64,000 nucleotides of DNA, from positions 2,797,501 through 2,861,500 of the forward strand of contig CP114489.1 of assembly GCA_027186245.1 (NCBI GenBank), read 5' to 3'. Under the pieces are notes generated by a model. The model was not told the origin of the DNA. It was given only the letters and a program-made list of their open reading frames with translations, and did no database searches. The translations under genes and the position numbers were made by a program. Shown in pieces: positions 33,580-46,736 of the stretch. Source of the stretch: Coriaria nepalensis (Eukaryota > Streptophyta > Magnoliopsida > Cucurbitales > Coriariaceae). How positions within the stretch are numbered: position 1 is the stretch's first letter; the number at the start of each line of letters is the position of its first letter.

Positions 33580-36500
33580 ATGGCTGATAGCCTGAGAACT
33601 GGTCACACCCAGAGGGATATCGAGCAGGTTTTGAACTGTTTTATTTTCTTCTAGAGGCTTCAAAACACGATGACATACACATTCGTTCCTTTGCAGTGTG
33701 CTTTTATTACATACATGGTTTCTTGTGGAAAAAAAATTATTAAGCATAGGGAAACTTATGTATCATACTTGCTTCAAATCAGAGCTCGGTTATCCAGATA
33801 AAAATTCTATAAGTTGTTTATCAAATGTACATATTATGATGTTACAGGCCATTACAACACTTAAGAAAGGAGCTTATTTGTTGAAGTATGGATACAGAGG
33901 GAAGCCAAAGTTCTGCCCCTTTAGGCTTTCTCATGTAAGCTGCTCTCAAAAGAGCTTGTTTTGTAATTTTCGTTTTATGAACTAGTCTTCCTTAAAAATC
34001 ATGAAGGTCATCCAATTCATCTTGGACATTCTTTCTGGGAAATGAAATAGATTGAATTAAACAACAGATTTTCAAACTTCCTGCCTGTTAGCTCTTGCTT
34101 AAAGTCTCTGGCCTTCTTATTTCAGGATGAATCTGTACTCATTTGGTTCTCTGGGAAAGAAGAGAAGCAGCTTCATTTGAGTCACGTAACAAAGATAATT
34201 CCTGGGCAGCGGACTGTAAGTTCTATGTGCTCAATAACTATCTCTGTGAGAAAATATTGAGGGACTAATGACTCCTTTCCCTACTCGTGCCTCACCCTGA
34301 GGGGTTGTTCAGAAAGAACTTTATATTTGATAAATGAGTCTCCATAGGTCCTGTCAGGAGCTTTCTTTCTATTTTCTTATTGGGTACAAAGTCAATTATT
34401 TGATGATTTACCTGTGTTTCAGTTGTCCGGAATTTTGATAAATATATATGTGCTTTTGTCTTTCAGGCAGTATTCCAGCAGCATCGCCGACCTGATAAGG
34501 AGTATCAGTCATTTTCACTGCTGTATAATGATAGGTCCCTGGATTTAGTAAGTGTTCGCACATGTTTAATTGTGTGGTTATTAGTAGCTGCTTGACCTTG
34601 GAATCCTATTAAACCATTATGACCTATGAGCTTTTATTCGTTTATTTATACAATAGTAGTGTTTTAGAGTTTATCCCTTTATTCTCTAGAACTAAGGCTG
34701 AAACATTATTCCTTCATTTATCAACAAATGGTCAGATTTGTAAAGATAAGGATGAAGCTGAAGTTTGGTTTGTTGGTCTCAAGGCATTGATTACTCGAGG
34801 TAACAACAGCAAGCGGAGAAGTGAATCAAGATGTGACGTTGCACCCTCAGATAGTCCACAAACTGGCATATACAGAAATTCTCCATCTACAATACCATTT
34901 GTCTGTAACAGTGACATATCTCTCTTCCCTTCTTAAAATATACACTTTCTCCCCCCCCCCCCCCCCCCCCCGCTCCTTTTATGAATCCCTTAATTTGATG
35001 TTGTCAAATCATAACAGGATCCTGGAGATTATGAAGGGGTCCATTTTGAGAATCTTTCCCAGAATAGATTAGGAAGAGCATTTTCTGAAGTTATATCTTA
35101 CACTGCAAATTCAAAAGTCATCAATAAACCAGAATCAACAGCCAATTTCTCTCAATCACCCGGATCTACAGATAACTCAACTGGTAGAAACTCTATATCT
35201 GAGCCGTTCCGTATTAGTTTATCTAGTGTATTGACCTCATCAAGCCAAAGCTCTTCTCAGGAAGATTTAGGTGATGTTTTCCTCTGGGGAGAAGGTATTG
35301 GGACTGGAATTATGGGCGGTGGTACACAGAGAGTTGGGGCCACAGTTAATTCCAATATGGATGCTCTTCTGCCCAAGGCACTGGAGTCAACAGTGGTTCT
35401 AGATGCTCAGAGTATAGCTTGTGGTGGTAGACATGCTGTGATAATCACTAGACAAGGGGAGGTTTTTAGTTGGGGAGAAGAATCGGGAGGCAGGCTTGGC
35501 CATGGTGTAGAAGCAGACCTTTCTCATCCAAAGGTTATTGAAACTCTCACTGGCATAAATATTGAATTAGTAGCATGTGGAGAGTACCACACATGTGCTG
35601 TTTCGCTTTCTGGAGATCTTTATACATGGGGTGATGGAACTCTCCATTCTGGTCTACTTGGGCATGGAACTGAAGTTAGTCAATGGATTCCTAAAAAGAT
35701 TAGTGGTCAAATGGAGGGGATACGTGTGTCATATATCTCTTGTGGACCATGGCATACTGCTGCTGTGACATCAGCTGGCCGGTTGTTCACATTTGGAGAT
35801 GGAACCTTTGGTGCATTAGGCCATGGAGATCGTTCTAGCACTAATATTCCACGAGAAATAGAAACTTTGAGAGGGCTAACAACAAGAAGGGTTGCTTGTG
35901 GTGTTTGGCACACCGCTGCTGTTGTTGAAGTATATAGTGAAGTCTCTTCTTCTGGTCATTCTGGCTCTTCTTTGTCATCAAAGTTGTACACTTGGGGAGA
36001 TGGAGATAAAGGCCGACTAGGACATGGTAATGAAAAAACGAAACTACTTCCTGAATGTGTAGTTGCATTGGTCAATGAAAAGATTCGTCGAGTAGCATGT
36101 GGCCATGATCTCACACTTGCTCTAACAACCTCGGGAAAAGTATATTCAATGGGTAGTAATGCTTATGGACAGCTAGGCAGTCCTAAAGCTGATGGGAAAC
36201 TCCCTACTCGTGTCGTAGGTAGAATTTCTGAGAGTTTAGTTGAAGAGATTGCCTGTGGTTCCTGTCATGTGGCAGTTTTGACTTCCAAAAGTGAGGTGTA
36301 TACTTGGGGAAAAGGTTCAAATGGGCAGTTAGGCCATGGAGACAACAATCCAAGGAACACTCCTACTCTTGTTTATTCTGTGAAAGATAAGCAAGTGAAG
36401 AATGTAGCATGTGGTACAAACTTCACTGCTGTTATATGTCTTCATAAATGGGTGTCTAGTTCTGATCATTCTGTGTGTTCTGGTTGTCTCCATCCATTCA

Positions 36501-39139
36501 GTTTTAGAAGAAAACGTCACAATTGTTACAATTGCGGGCTAGTCTTCTGCAAAGCATGTAGCAGCAGGAAATCTCTGAAAGCTTCTCTGGCTCCAAATAT
36601 GAACAAGCCATATCGAGTTTGTAATGATTGTTTCATTAAACTAAAGAAGGCCTCAGAATCTAGCTCTGTTGTGCAAAGTTCTAAAGGAAAAACTAATAAA
36701 TTCTCTGAGATGGCAGAAAAAGACACTAGGGTTCCAAAATTACAAGCTACACTGTCTAGACTTTCATCCGGTGCCTCAGGAAGCACAGTTGAAAGCAAGC
36801 AATGTAAGCCTCAAATAAAGCCACAATTACGTAGTAGTCGTATCTTTCCAACCTTGATGAATGGTAACTATCAATTAGAACATAATTCAATAACATCAGC
36901 TTCTCCGGCGAGACCTTCAAGAAAAGGACTATCAGCTTCCGTTCTTGCTTCCAGATTGGGTTCTCGAGCAGCTTCTCCTGTATCGGCTATGTCAAGCCCA
37001 AGTCAGGCTAGTGAAGAAATTCTTTATGATTCTAAGCTTACAAACTACAGTTTAAACCAAGAACTCATACTTTTGAGGGCACAGGTAAATTTGTTAGGTT
37101 CTGGTTTATCATATATATTTGATCAATCATATCCATTAATGCATGTAAAGCTTGATCACATATAGTGTCAGGCAGTAGCGTTAGTGTGACAAGATACCTG
37201 ATAATGGATTGGTTACTGTCACTAACATTGTTATAATTGATGATCTCTAAGGGTTAACCATTTCAAATTGTTATGAAGAAGTGCCTAGGAGTTTGGAGCT
37301 TGATAACTGTATGCTGCAAGAGAAATGGGAAGTACAAAAATATAGCTAAAATAGCTTTCATTTATTTGATGAAATATGTATTAAGTTCATGTTTTGGCAG
37401 GTGGAAGTTTTGAATATGCTTCACAGTGTTCTAAAAAAGAGAGAATAAAGAAGAAAAGACAGTGATCAATCTTTTGGCTATTAAATAATATCCAATTTTT
37501 GAAGTTTATAAATGTTTGATCAATCAGTTTCATTTTTTATTTTTATTTTTTCCTTTTAAACTTTCAAACTCTTTGATCTGGTTGAACTGAGAATGTGCTG
37601 GTAGAAATTTTGACTAAAGATCATCTTAGGTAGAAGACCTTGCATGGAAATCCCAACGTCTTGAAGATGAACTTGCCATAACAACAAATAAACTGAAGGA
37701 TGTCACTGCAGTAGCTGCAGATGAAGCTGAAAAATGCAAATCTGCCAAGGAAATTAGTAAATCTCTTACCACTCAGGTTAGATCTCTTTCCATTCAGTGA
37801 ATAACTTATATATGATACTGCAAAATAAAACTAGAACTACCGAAATGACAGACATTAGATATATCAAAATCCATATCTAGAAAGTATTTATTACTGTGAT
37901 ATGCTTAGTTTTATTAAGAAGTTAAACTTGAAACTAAGAACTGCCTATGTAATGGTAGAAATTTTGACTAAAGATCTTGTTAGGTAGAAGACCTTACACG
38001 GAAATCCCAACGTCTTGAAGATGAACTTGCCATAACAACAAATAAACTGAAGGAAGTCACTGCAGTAGCCGGAGATGAAGCTGGAAAATGCAAATCTGCC
38101 AAGGAAGTTATTAAATTTCTTACTGCTCAGGTTGGATATCTGTCCACTCAGTGAATAACTTATATTTGAAGTTGCAATCAAAATAGAACTCCCGATATGA
38201 CAGATATTAGACATATCAAAATCCATATTTAGAAAGTATAGTATGATATGCTTAGTTTTATTAAGTTAAACTTGAAACTAAGAAATGGCTTTGTACTCAT
38301 TATTTTGGTCTATAGATTTGTAAATCACCAAATGATTCTTTTTTTTTTTTTTGGCCAAAAAATTATTCTTGTTGTCTGTTTAGTATAACATATTTGCAGA
38401 GAACGGTACATTTGTTGATTTAAAAATTGGAAAAGGAACATCAGCTAATTAACTAGAATGTTTTTAAGGTTTTGGATCGTTTTTAATTTTTCTGACAGCT
38501 AAAAGAGATGACAGAAAGACTGCCAGAAGGACATAGTTCAAGCTGCAATGCAGCAGGCAGTGTTGGTGGTGGGCAAACTACCAAAATTCTAAACGAGATC
38601 AACTCCGAGAACCATTCAACGAACAGAACAATTACTGAGGTTGAGTCTAAAGGAAAATTAGTGAACTCATCAAGCTTACCAAAAGAAAATAGAGGACAAA
38701 GTGGGAAGGGAGAATGGGTTATGCAAGATGAACCGGGTGTATATCTAACTTTCTCCTCTTTGCCTGGAGGCGGTAACGAGCTCAAACGTGTTCAATTCAG
38801 GTATTACAACTCTTACGTTTTTCTTCTTTTTATTTTTATATTTTTATAATAGTCAGTTGCAATCATAAAGCACACTTGATTTACCAATCAAAAGGAAGAG
38901 GAAAATGTATCTCATCATTTCATGCCAAGATTTTTGTTTTGTTTATAATTTATTTCTCCTTCTTCATTAACTATGGTCTATGTATACCCTCCAGAACAAC
39001 TTCTTACTGTATTAATTTTGTTTACTGATTGCACAGTCGGAGACATTTCACAGAAGATCAAGCAGAGAAGTGGTGGGCTGAAAATGGGGCTAGAGTATGT
39101 GAGCGGCATAACATACCGGGGCACAGACTAATATGCTGA
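33580..39139 (+). CDS. PRAF1: PRAF-type protein: PH, RCC1 repeats, FYVE zinc finger and BRX domain
   Basis: Ten exons join in phase: 33580-33627, 33848-33934, 34126-34215, 34467-34547, 34736-34900, 35018-37084, 37630-37776, 37984-38130, 38499-38800, 39037-39139, giving 1078 residues. Domains: PH at about 20-140 (TTLKKGAYLLKYGYRGKPKF onward), RCC1 repeats at about 240-630 (repeated WG-G--G-LGHG and VACG-HTAA), FYVE at about 635-700 with RRKRHNCYNCGLVFCKACSS, a coiled coil at about 830-950, and a C-terminal BRX domain from about 1017 (EWVMQDEPGVYLTFSSLPGG, then RRHFTEDQAEKWWAEN). PRAF family proteins bind phosphoinositides and are proposed RCC1-type exchange factors. Exons 7 and 8 are near-identical 147-bp copies. 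The exon 5 donor (GTCTGT at 34901) is the weakest boundary, chosen because it keeps phase. A run of 21 C sits in intron 5 (34951-34971). Confidence 0.93.
37601..38305 (+). repeat. Tandem duplication covering PRAF exons 7 and 8 plus flanking intron
   Basis: Sequence from 37601 (GTAGAAATTTTGACTAAAGA) recurs at 37955, a period of 354 bp. Each copy contains an end of intron, a 147-bp exon and about 170 bp of downstream intron (AGTGAATAACTTATAT..., ATATGCTTAGTTTTATTAAG). The two exons differ at about 11 of 147 bases and 9 of 49 residues. Confidence 0.93.
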
Positions 39140-39673
39140 AGGTGATCATCTCAAGATAATTTACTTTCCTCCACACCCCCCACCCCCCCCAACAAAAAAA
39201 GAGAGAGAGAAATAAATTTACCTCTCTTTCCCAGTTGATCATCAGTGGAGCTTCATAAAAGATCCAGACTCAGAAAACATAGTTAAAGTGATACAAAAGA
39301 TAACCAAGATTGTCGAATTTCGAGGTAGATAGAAAAGAAGTCCAACATGAATGCATAAGAAGAAAAAGTGTTGCACAATTGCACTTGAGCCTGCTTCCTT
39401 CCATCTTTTTATTTTTCCCCTCCCTCTTATTAAAGAGGAGCGATGAGTTTAGGTTACAACTTTTGTTTGTAGTTTAGTCCCCTTTTTCTCACGCTTTCCT
39501 CTAGAGCGGGCAAAATGAGTCAGGCCTGAGTTTCCTCTGCTGAACAACACAAAGTTCCCAGATGCACTTTAGTTTCTAGCCACGAATGTAATTTACATGC
39601 TAAAAAATATCTGTTATATAGTAGTAAAACAATTTCTAGGTTGTGGATGAGAACTCTAAAATGGAGGAAACAT
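39140..39673. other. Convergent spacer between PRAF and the small minus-strand gene
   Basis: Probably overlapping or adjacent 3' UTRs. It contains a C-rich tract (39171-39190) followed by GA repeats. No gene seen. Confidence 0.5.
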
Positions 39674-40360
39674 TTACCTTTGATTTCCTAGACTTCTGTA
39701 CTTCTGTTGCATCCATGGTCGACTAACGGTTTTCATATCAGTATCAACAGAAGGATTTTCGGAACTTCCAACAGACAGAGATACACATGTAATGGAGCAA
39801 TCAACTAGGGTCAATGGGGTATTCTGCAGAGGAGATCTGTCATCTTCTTCCTCGGTCAACTTTTCCACATCATTACGGTTTGACTCATCGTTACTGGTTT
39901 GCTCATCATCTGAAGAAGAACTGGGAAAACAAAATACGAAAACTTGTTCAGTCCTGCTCAAAGATTCTGGAAACATTGATAACCCAGTTCAAACTAAGAT
40001 AGCACGGAAATCAGTTTGAACGAGTGTAAGCCCAAGCAGAACAAGCCACCTGATTTTGAGCTTCTCCATTGCTTCAAGCGATAAGAGCTACCTGTTCTAT
40101 CCCTCACCTTTTCAGGAAACCATTCTCAATTTAGTAATAGAAATTTCAGCTACAGAAAGCAAGCGAAATGGAAAGTGACAGTTACTGATAAGCATTTTTG
40201 CAGCTTCATGCAATTCAATAGACAAAAATGGAAACTGAACTACCAGAATACCTACCTCATTCAAGCTGTAAAAATCGGAAGTTACTTCCTTCTCCTGTTC
40301 TCGTTTTCTCCGTTTTCCATTTTCGTTCAACCAGGAGGAGACGTTCTCTATGCCGAGCAT
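39674..40360 (-). CDS. Small protein of unknown function, three exons
   Basis: Minus-strand exons 40256-40360, 40050-40087 and 39674-39920 join in phase to 129 residues. The protein starts MLGIENVSSWLNENGKRRKR, then EQEKEVTSDFYSLNE, the 38-bp exon adds LLSLEAMEKLKI, and the last exon is Ser/Asp/Glu-rich (SSSSDDEQTSNDESNRNDVE), ending near KYRSLGNQR. Donors and acceptors are consensus (GAG|GTAGGT, AG|GTGGCT, acceptors GGTAG and TTTTCCCAG). The acceptor for exon 2 was chosen because the AG four bases earlier would bring a stop into frame. The final codons overlap a possible donor (AG|GTAAAT), so the protein might continue in a further exon. I do not recognise the family: a basic N-terminal helix followed by an acidic tail. 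Confidence 0.6.
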
Positions 40361-41890
40361 ACATAACCGAATTTTGCTTAGAGATAGAGAGAGAGAGGGA
40401 GAGTATATGCGTCTGGCGTCTGCAACCGGGTGCAGAAGAGAGCAGCATCGGCACGGCTCGGCCCGGCTTGGCCCGGCTTCGTCGGGCTACACGGATCACG
40501 ATAAATTTCTCAGGGATGGTTGCTTTCATCATCGTACACGTGTCGCACCAACGATGAAGGAAATCTCGAGGATTAGTGTCCTTTGGAGTTGACTACAAGT
40601 CAAAATAACTTATCTTCCAAATTGCAAATGCGTCCTCCTACCTTCCATTATTACATATTTCACCCTCATTAATTCATAATATTTTCAAAAAAATGCCCAA
40701 ATTTCCTCGGTAATTCGACTTCGGCCCTCTGTCCTTCCCTCCATATCTAATTTGCCTTCAAACTTGAGTTCATGCAAACTGAATTCATATCAAGATTACA
40801 TGGAAGAAAGAATTCTTTAAAACCTCAAATTTAGACCTCTTAGGTTCTATTTGACAATACATTATAGTTTTTAAAATTCAAAAAAAGAAAAAATAGTTAA
40901 TAATTAGGAAACCATTTCTGACATAAATTTTAATCCTTAATATAATATAATTTTCATTTGAGCATATCTATTTAGCAATTATTTTTACATTTTTTAAAAA
41001 AAAATTTGTAGCAATTATCTTCAAATTTTAAAATGTATAAATATGTTTTGAAATATAGTAACATGTTTTTATAGTTCACGTGGTTTTAGATAAACTTCAT
41101 ACTTTATGAAAATATTATATAATATATACTAAAAGTTAAGATTAAGCATGAAATTATATCACACGTGTAATTTCAACTTCTTAAAATATGTACGTGATAA
41201 TTTTGTCGTCAAATTTCCTAAAATAATTTAATTTCATCTTTTATCATAATTTTTTAAAATATTCTCATTTTATAAATATTTAATATTTTAATTTAATTTT
41301 ATTATAATCTTTATTTCAATAATAATTATTACCACTATAATCTTATTTAATAAAAATTCATGATAAACACAAAATATTATATTTATAAAAAAGATAATAA
41401 AAAAATTAAGAACTACAAAATTTTAAAATATTTTTAATCTCAAAATAAATAATAAATTTATTAATATTAATATAATTTTACTTAGATAAAAATATAACTA
41501 TAATACTTAATTTAATTATTAAATACATTTTTATTGATATTCTCTAATTTATTTTATTATATAAATTTTTTAAAAATTATTTATAAAAATATCATATTCA
41601 TACTCCGCACAGATTAAACATCTAAGTACATACACACAAAAAATGCTTTGGTATATTTTAATATTTATTATTTATTATTATATTTTGTATCTTCAAAAAT
41701 TTGAAATGAGAATTCTAACATCAGTTTGGGATTAAAATATAATTTGGACCCTCAGAATCCAATTAAAGTATACAGAATCTCACTAAAATACACACATGCA
41801 AGTACTCATCTTAGCTAGATTCTAGTTCACTCAAATTCTACTTTCATCTACATTATCTAAATAGGCAAATCATTCCGGCCGGGACTGAAT
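40361..41890. other. Intergenic region, very AT-rich in its second half
   Basis: About 40361-40560 is GC-richer and presumably the promoter/leader of the small minus-strand gene, with a GA run near 40381-40400 and a GGCTCGGCCCGGCTTGGCCC block near 40457-40476. About 40840-41740 is almost pure A/T without genes. Confidence 0.6.
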
Positions 41891-43338
41891 TTACCTTCCT
41901 TTCAAGGGGATGAAATTGGCGCCAATTGGAGTCTTTTCTTCCTTGAACGGCTGAGTCGATGAATCGGACAGACTAGGTAATCTAGAAACACTACCCTTCC
42001 CTTTCTTAGCATTTGGTCCCAACACCTCTATCATATATTTCCATCCATCTATGGGTCTTCTCCTGCTGAATATGTGCGTTTTTATAAAACTCGCAATCTG
42101 CAACGATATAAGATGGAACACACGAAGATGAAGAAGATGAGGAATCTTTACTAACACTGTTAAACGGGAAGAAATCAATACCTGAAACTTGCTGTATGCA
42201 ATTCTACGATCGTATTCTTGGAGAAGGATATCTTCTTCTCTCTGAGACATCTCCCATACATTTCCATCTTGAGTCTTTGATGTTGTCTCCCATCCATCCG
42301 GCTTGTGTTCGAACTCAGAGGAAGTGCTTGGGATTTTTGAGTTGTTCCACTCATCATTGGAAGATTCAAATATCCTGCACCATATATCCAGAAAAGTTCC
42401 ATTCAAGTCATGTAACGCCTACAATGATATAATAGTACATGCAAGAAGAGAAATTCCAAATGCTCACAAGATTTGAATGTAAAGAAAATAAGGAGCCGAA
42501 CAAGTGATTCATGAAGGCAGTATACTTTGATTTGATTAGAAAACTAGAGAAAAATGAGTGAGCAGAAAACTTTAACAAAAACGATTCAATAATATGGATT
42601 AGTCTCTTTCGGTTATTCACTACGAAATAGTAAGGATTACAATTGATTCCGGGATTCTCAAATCCATTTCCAGCATGTTTCAAGCAAATTGTATTTTGAA
42701 ACTATTTCTGATTGTAAATTTTCTAACTGAAATCTTTACCAATTCATACTAGAGAGAAAGAAGAGAACATACTCAGAGCAGCTATCAAGCAATCTTTCTA
42801 TGTCATCTCCACCTACACAAGAACCACCCAACTTGGCCTCCTCCTGCTTCTCAATCTCCTTCACCCACAACCCGGCATGAATCTTCTGCTTTTTCAACCT
42901 GTAATCCTTCTTCAGATTCTCCAAGCTATAAAGCGATGATCCACCTCCAGTTCCACCATCTCCATCTTTCTCCAGGTGATCATTCCCCTCTTTCAGGTTC
43001 TGCGCTGCTTTTCTCCTCTCGTTCCAATTCTCATTCATATCCTCCACAAACGCTTTCGTCTCTTGATCCATATCTGACGGTAGTACAATCGTAGGGTTTG
43101 AGGACGGAAAATTCACGTCGGCCTCCCATGGAGCTTGGTTCTTCGCAGTAAGGCCTTCTGGAAGCCAAGCTGACTCCCACGCGTCGTTCCATTCATAGTC
43201 GCCATTTTTGTTCTGTCTGGAGCTTGAGTAGGATTTTGTGAACGATTCGCTAAGATTTGTTTTCGTGATTATAGGAGAAAGTTTGTAGATTTGATTCTTC
43301 GCCAGTTTGAGTGCTGCTACGCGTTGAAGTGCTTGCAT
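41891..43338 (-). CDS. GCD1: GAMETE CELL DEFECTIVE 1-like mitochondrial protein
   Basis: Minus-strand exons 42773-43338, 42182-42374 and 41891-42097 join in phase to 321 residues. The N terminus MQALQRVAALKLAKNQIYKL is basic and amphipathic with a following Ser/Thr-rich zone, as in mitochondrial presequences. Other blocks are WNDAWESAWLPEGLTAKNQA, DMDQETKAFVEDMNENWNER, a basic helix KKDYRLKKQKIHAGLWVKEI, EYDRRIAYSKFQIASFIKTH and RRRPIDGWKYMIEVLGPNAK followed by KGKGSVSRLPSLSDSSTQPF. I recall this architecture from plant proteins annotated GCD1, required for gametophyte and seed development; the molecular function is unclear. Name given from memory of family annotation, so moderately sure. It is divergent from the uS4-like pseudogene, 492 bases apart. 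Confidence 0.75.
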
Positions 43339-43830
43339 TTTTTTAAGGTTCGACTTAGGGTTTATAAAACTATGCTGAAATTTTAGCTCAAAGCATCTGA
43401 AAGATAACCATAGTGAGAAAGAGCAGGAGAAGATTATACTGAATACGCTGATCGAAACTCACAAATTTTTAAGAAATATAGGCAAATAGCTCGACTTTTT
43501 CCCGCTTCAATTCTCAAATTTTCGGCCTCTGCTTCCTTCCTCCATTGTCGATACCTTGCAGTCTTGCAGAGCAAATAAGTTTAGGTTTAGCGCTTTCCAG
43601 TTGGACTGCAAGGATTGTCTTGGAGGGAAGAAAAATCCATAATTGGGCTGGACATTAGAAAATTTAAAGTGGGCTTTATGTGAGCCTATATATAAAATTG
43701 GGCCGAAGTTTGGTCTGCTTCTTCTTCCTCACAGAAGTAGGGTTTGATTAATAATCCAGTAGATTTGCTCTAGCCTCTTGGTAAAAGATCAGAGCTTGAA
43801 TGAAAAGCTGCAGCACTAAGCTAGGAAGCC
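43339..43830. promoter_or_regulatory. Shared divergent promoter region
   Basis: It lies between GCD1-like (minus) and the uS4-like locus (plus). Site II-type motifs TTGGGCT (43643-43649), TGGGCT (43670-43675) and TTGGGCC (43698-43704) surround a TATATATAA box near 43687-43695. GTAGGGTTTGA near 43736 resembles a telo-box on the opposite strand. This is the usual set-up for plant ribosomal protein promoters. Confidence 0.6.
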
Positions 43831-44907
<1,077 letters not shown>

Positions 44908-46736
44908 AGATGAAGATTGATTTTCAGGCTGTGATTATCTAAAATATTATACTAGTCCGCGATTATAGTAAAGATCACTCTTGTAGAAAACTAGATTTTC
45001 GATTTTCTTTCATTGTTGAACCATATAGAAGAGTATGGTTCAAGTTTTTGCTTGCAGTCTTGTTGCCTTTGACATGTACTTCCCTCATCCCTCTTTTTTG
45101 GTTTCTTTCCGCCCTTTTTAATGTTGTCTTGTCGTAGAATGTAACTGATAAACGAAAGTCCAGCAAATTGCAGTTGGGCTTCGGGTGTTTAGACGTTGTA
45201 TTTTTTAGCCTAATCGAGGCGGGCATATGCTTTGGGCTTATTTTTAATAATTAAATTGGTTTGAGTTCGATTCGATAAGCCACCCCTCTGACTATGAAGA
45301 TATCAAAATAGGTCCAATCACATTACATTATATTTTATATACTAAATACAACTAGGATATGTCTTTCGTATATGATATGTCTTTCGTATATGATTTTCAG
45401 GGGTTGTTCAAATAATTGGGTAGGAGTGATTCTTTCGATTCGGTATGAGTTTAAAATTTTTTATGTAATATTTAAGATTATATTTTAAATTTATTTAATA
45501 ATCTGCCATTAAATTCCGAATTTTCAAATAAATAAATAAATAAAAAGTCATTTATATACAAAAGTTGCAAGTGGCATCTGATATTGCTTTCGTAAAAAAT
45601 AAATAAATAAAAAAGAACACTTTCTTATATAGTCAAAGTGCTCATAAAATATGTTGTATTTTATAGGAATAATAATAATAATAATAATAAAATAGATTCT
45701 CATTTGAGAGTGCTGCCTACCTTTATTCTATATTTATTTTTAATATATATATAAAAGAAAATGAATTTTTTTCCAATTACGAATCTTCCATTTTTTATTT
45801 CTAGCCACTATCGGTACCATACAAATTGAATCTTATTCATTTTCAAACCCAAAACTAATAGTTGGCAACTCTAATGCCCTGAAATATGTATGCGATTCTT
45901 TAAGATCAATTATTAGGAACAATTATTAGAGCGCCGGATTCTCATCCGAATGAGAGTCTCAATCCGTTATTCACAAATTGAACATATTTTCTCTTCTCTA
46001 ATTTTTTCTTTTAATTTATTAGGAATATGAATAATATAAATTTTATTTTCATGTCGTAATATGGAGATCGTCGTTAATTTATATTTTAATCAAAAAATTT
46101 CTAAATTTATCGTTCTTTCAAATAATTTTTTAAAATTAATTATCTTTTCTTTATTTCAAATGATAATATATTTATTATTTTTATTTAATTTGTTTATTAA
46201 TAATATAAAAATTTTGATATATTTATATTTATTATAATTTAATTATAAATATTTTATATTTATTAATATGATATTTAAAACATACTATTCACGAAATCTT
46301 TGTCGATCGATGATAGAGATTTTCCCACCGTCATAAGTAAAACCTAAACCCAAAATTACGATACGGAATAAATTTACTTGTTTATCGTGAAAAAATAAAT
46401 AAATAAGAAATAAAGAGAAAAGACAATTTAGATATTTAAAAAAATAGTTGAGAAATGAGAAAAAGACATTCCACTCATTTCTAACCTTCCCCAGAATCAA
46501 TGAAATCGTTTCTAATATGAAAAACTAATTATTAAGTCCTTATTATTTCGTATATAAATAATGTGACCCAAACATTGGCCAAAAACCTTTCTTAGGGACG
46601 ATTAATATTTTTACAGTTCCCCCTTAATCTTTTCACTAATTTCGTTTTCAACCCCTAACATTTCATTTCCTTCTACCTAATATATATCCTCCCTTACAAG
46701 GGGAAAAAAAACAAAAAACTCAGAAGAGCTTCTCTG
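44908..46736. other. AT-rich intergenic region
   Basis: No gene supported. It contains AAATAAAT and AATAAT microsatellites (about 45525-45690) and one member of a dispersed repeat at about 45940-46284. A frame at 46285-46500 is low complexity. Confidence 0.6.

Noticed and set aside
37401..37449. Exon-like block starting GTGGAAGTTTTGAAT after TTTGGCAG, in PRAF intron 6
   Set aside because: It has a good acceptor but reaches a stop in 16 codons in the needed phase with no donor, and is not a copy of the duplicated exons.
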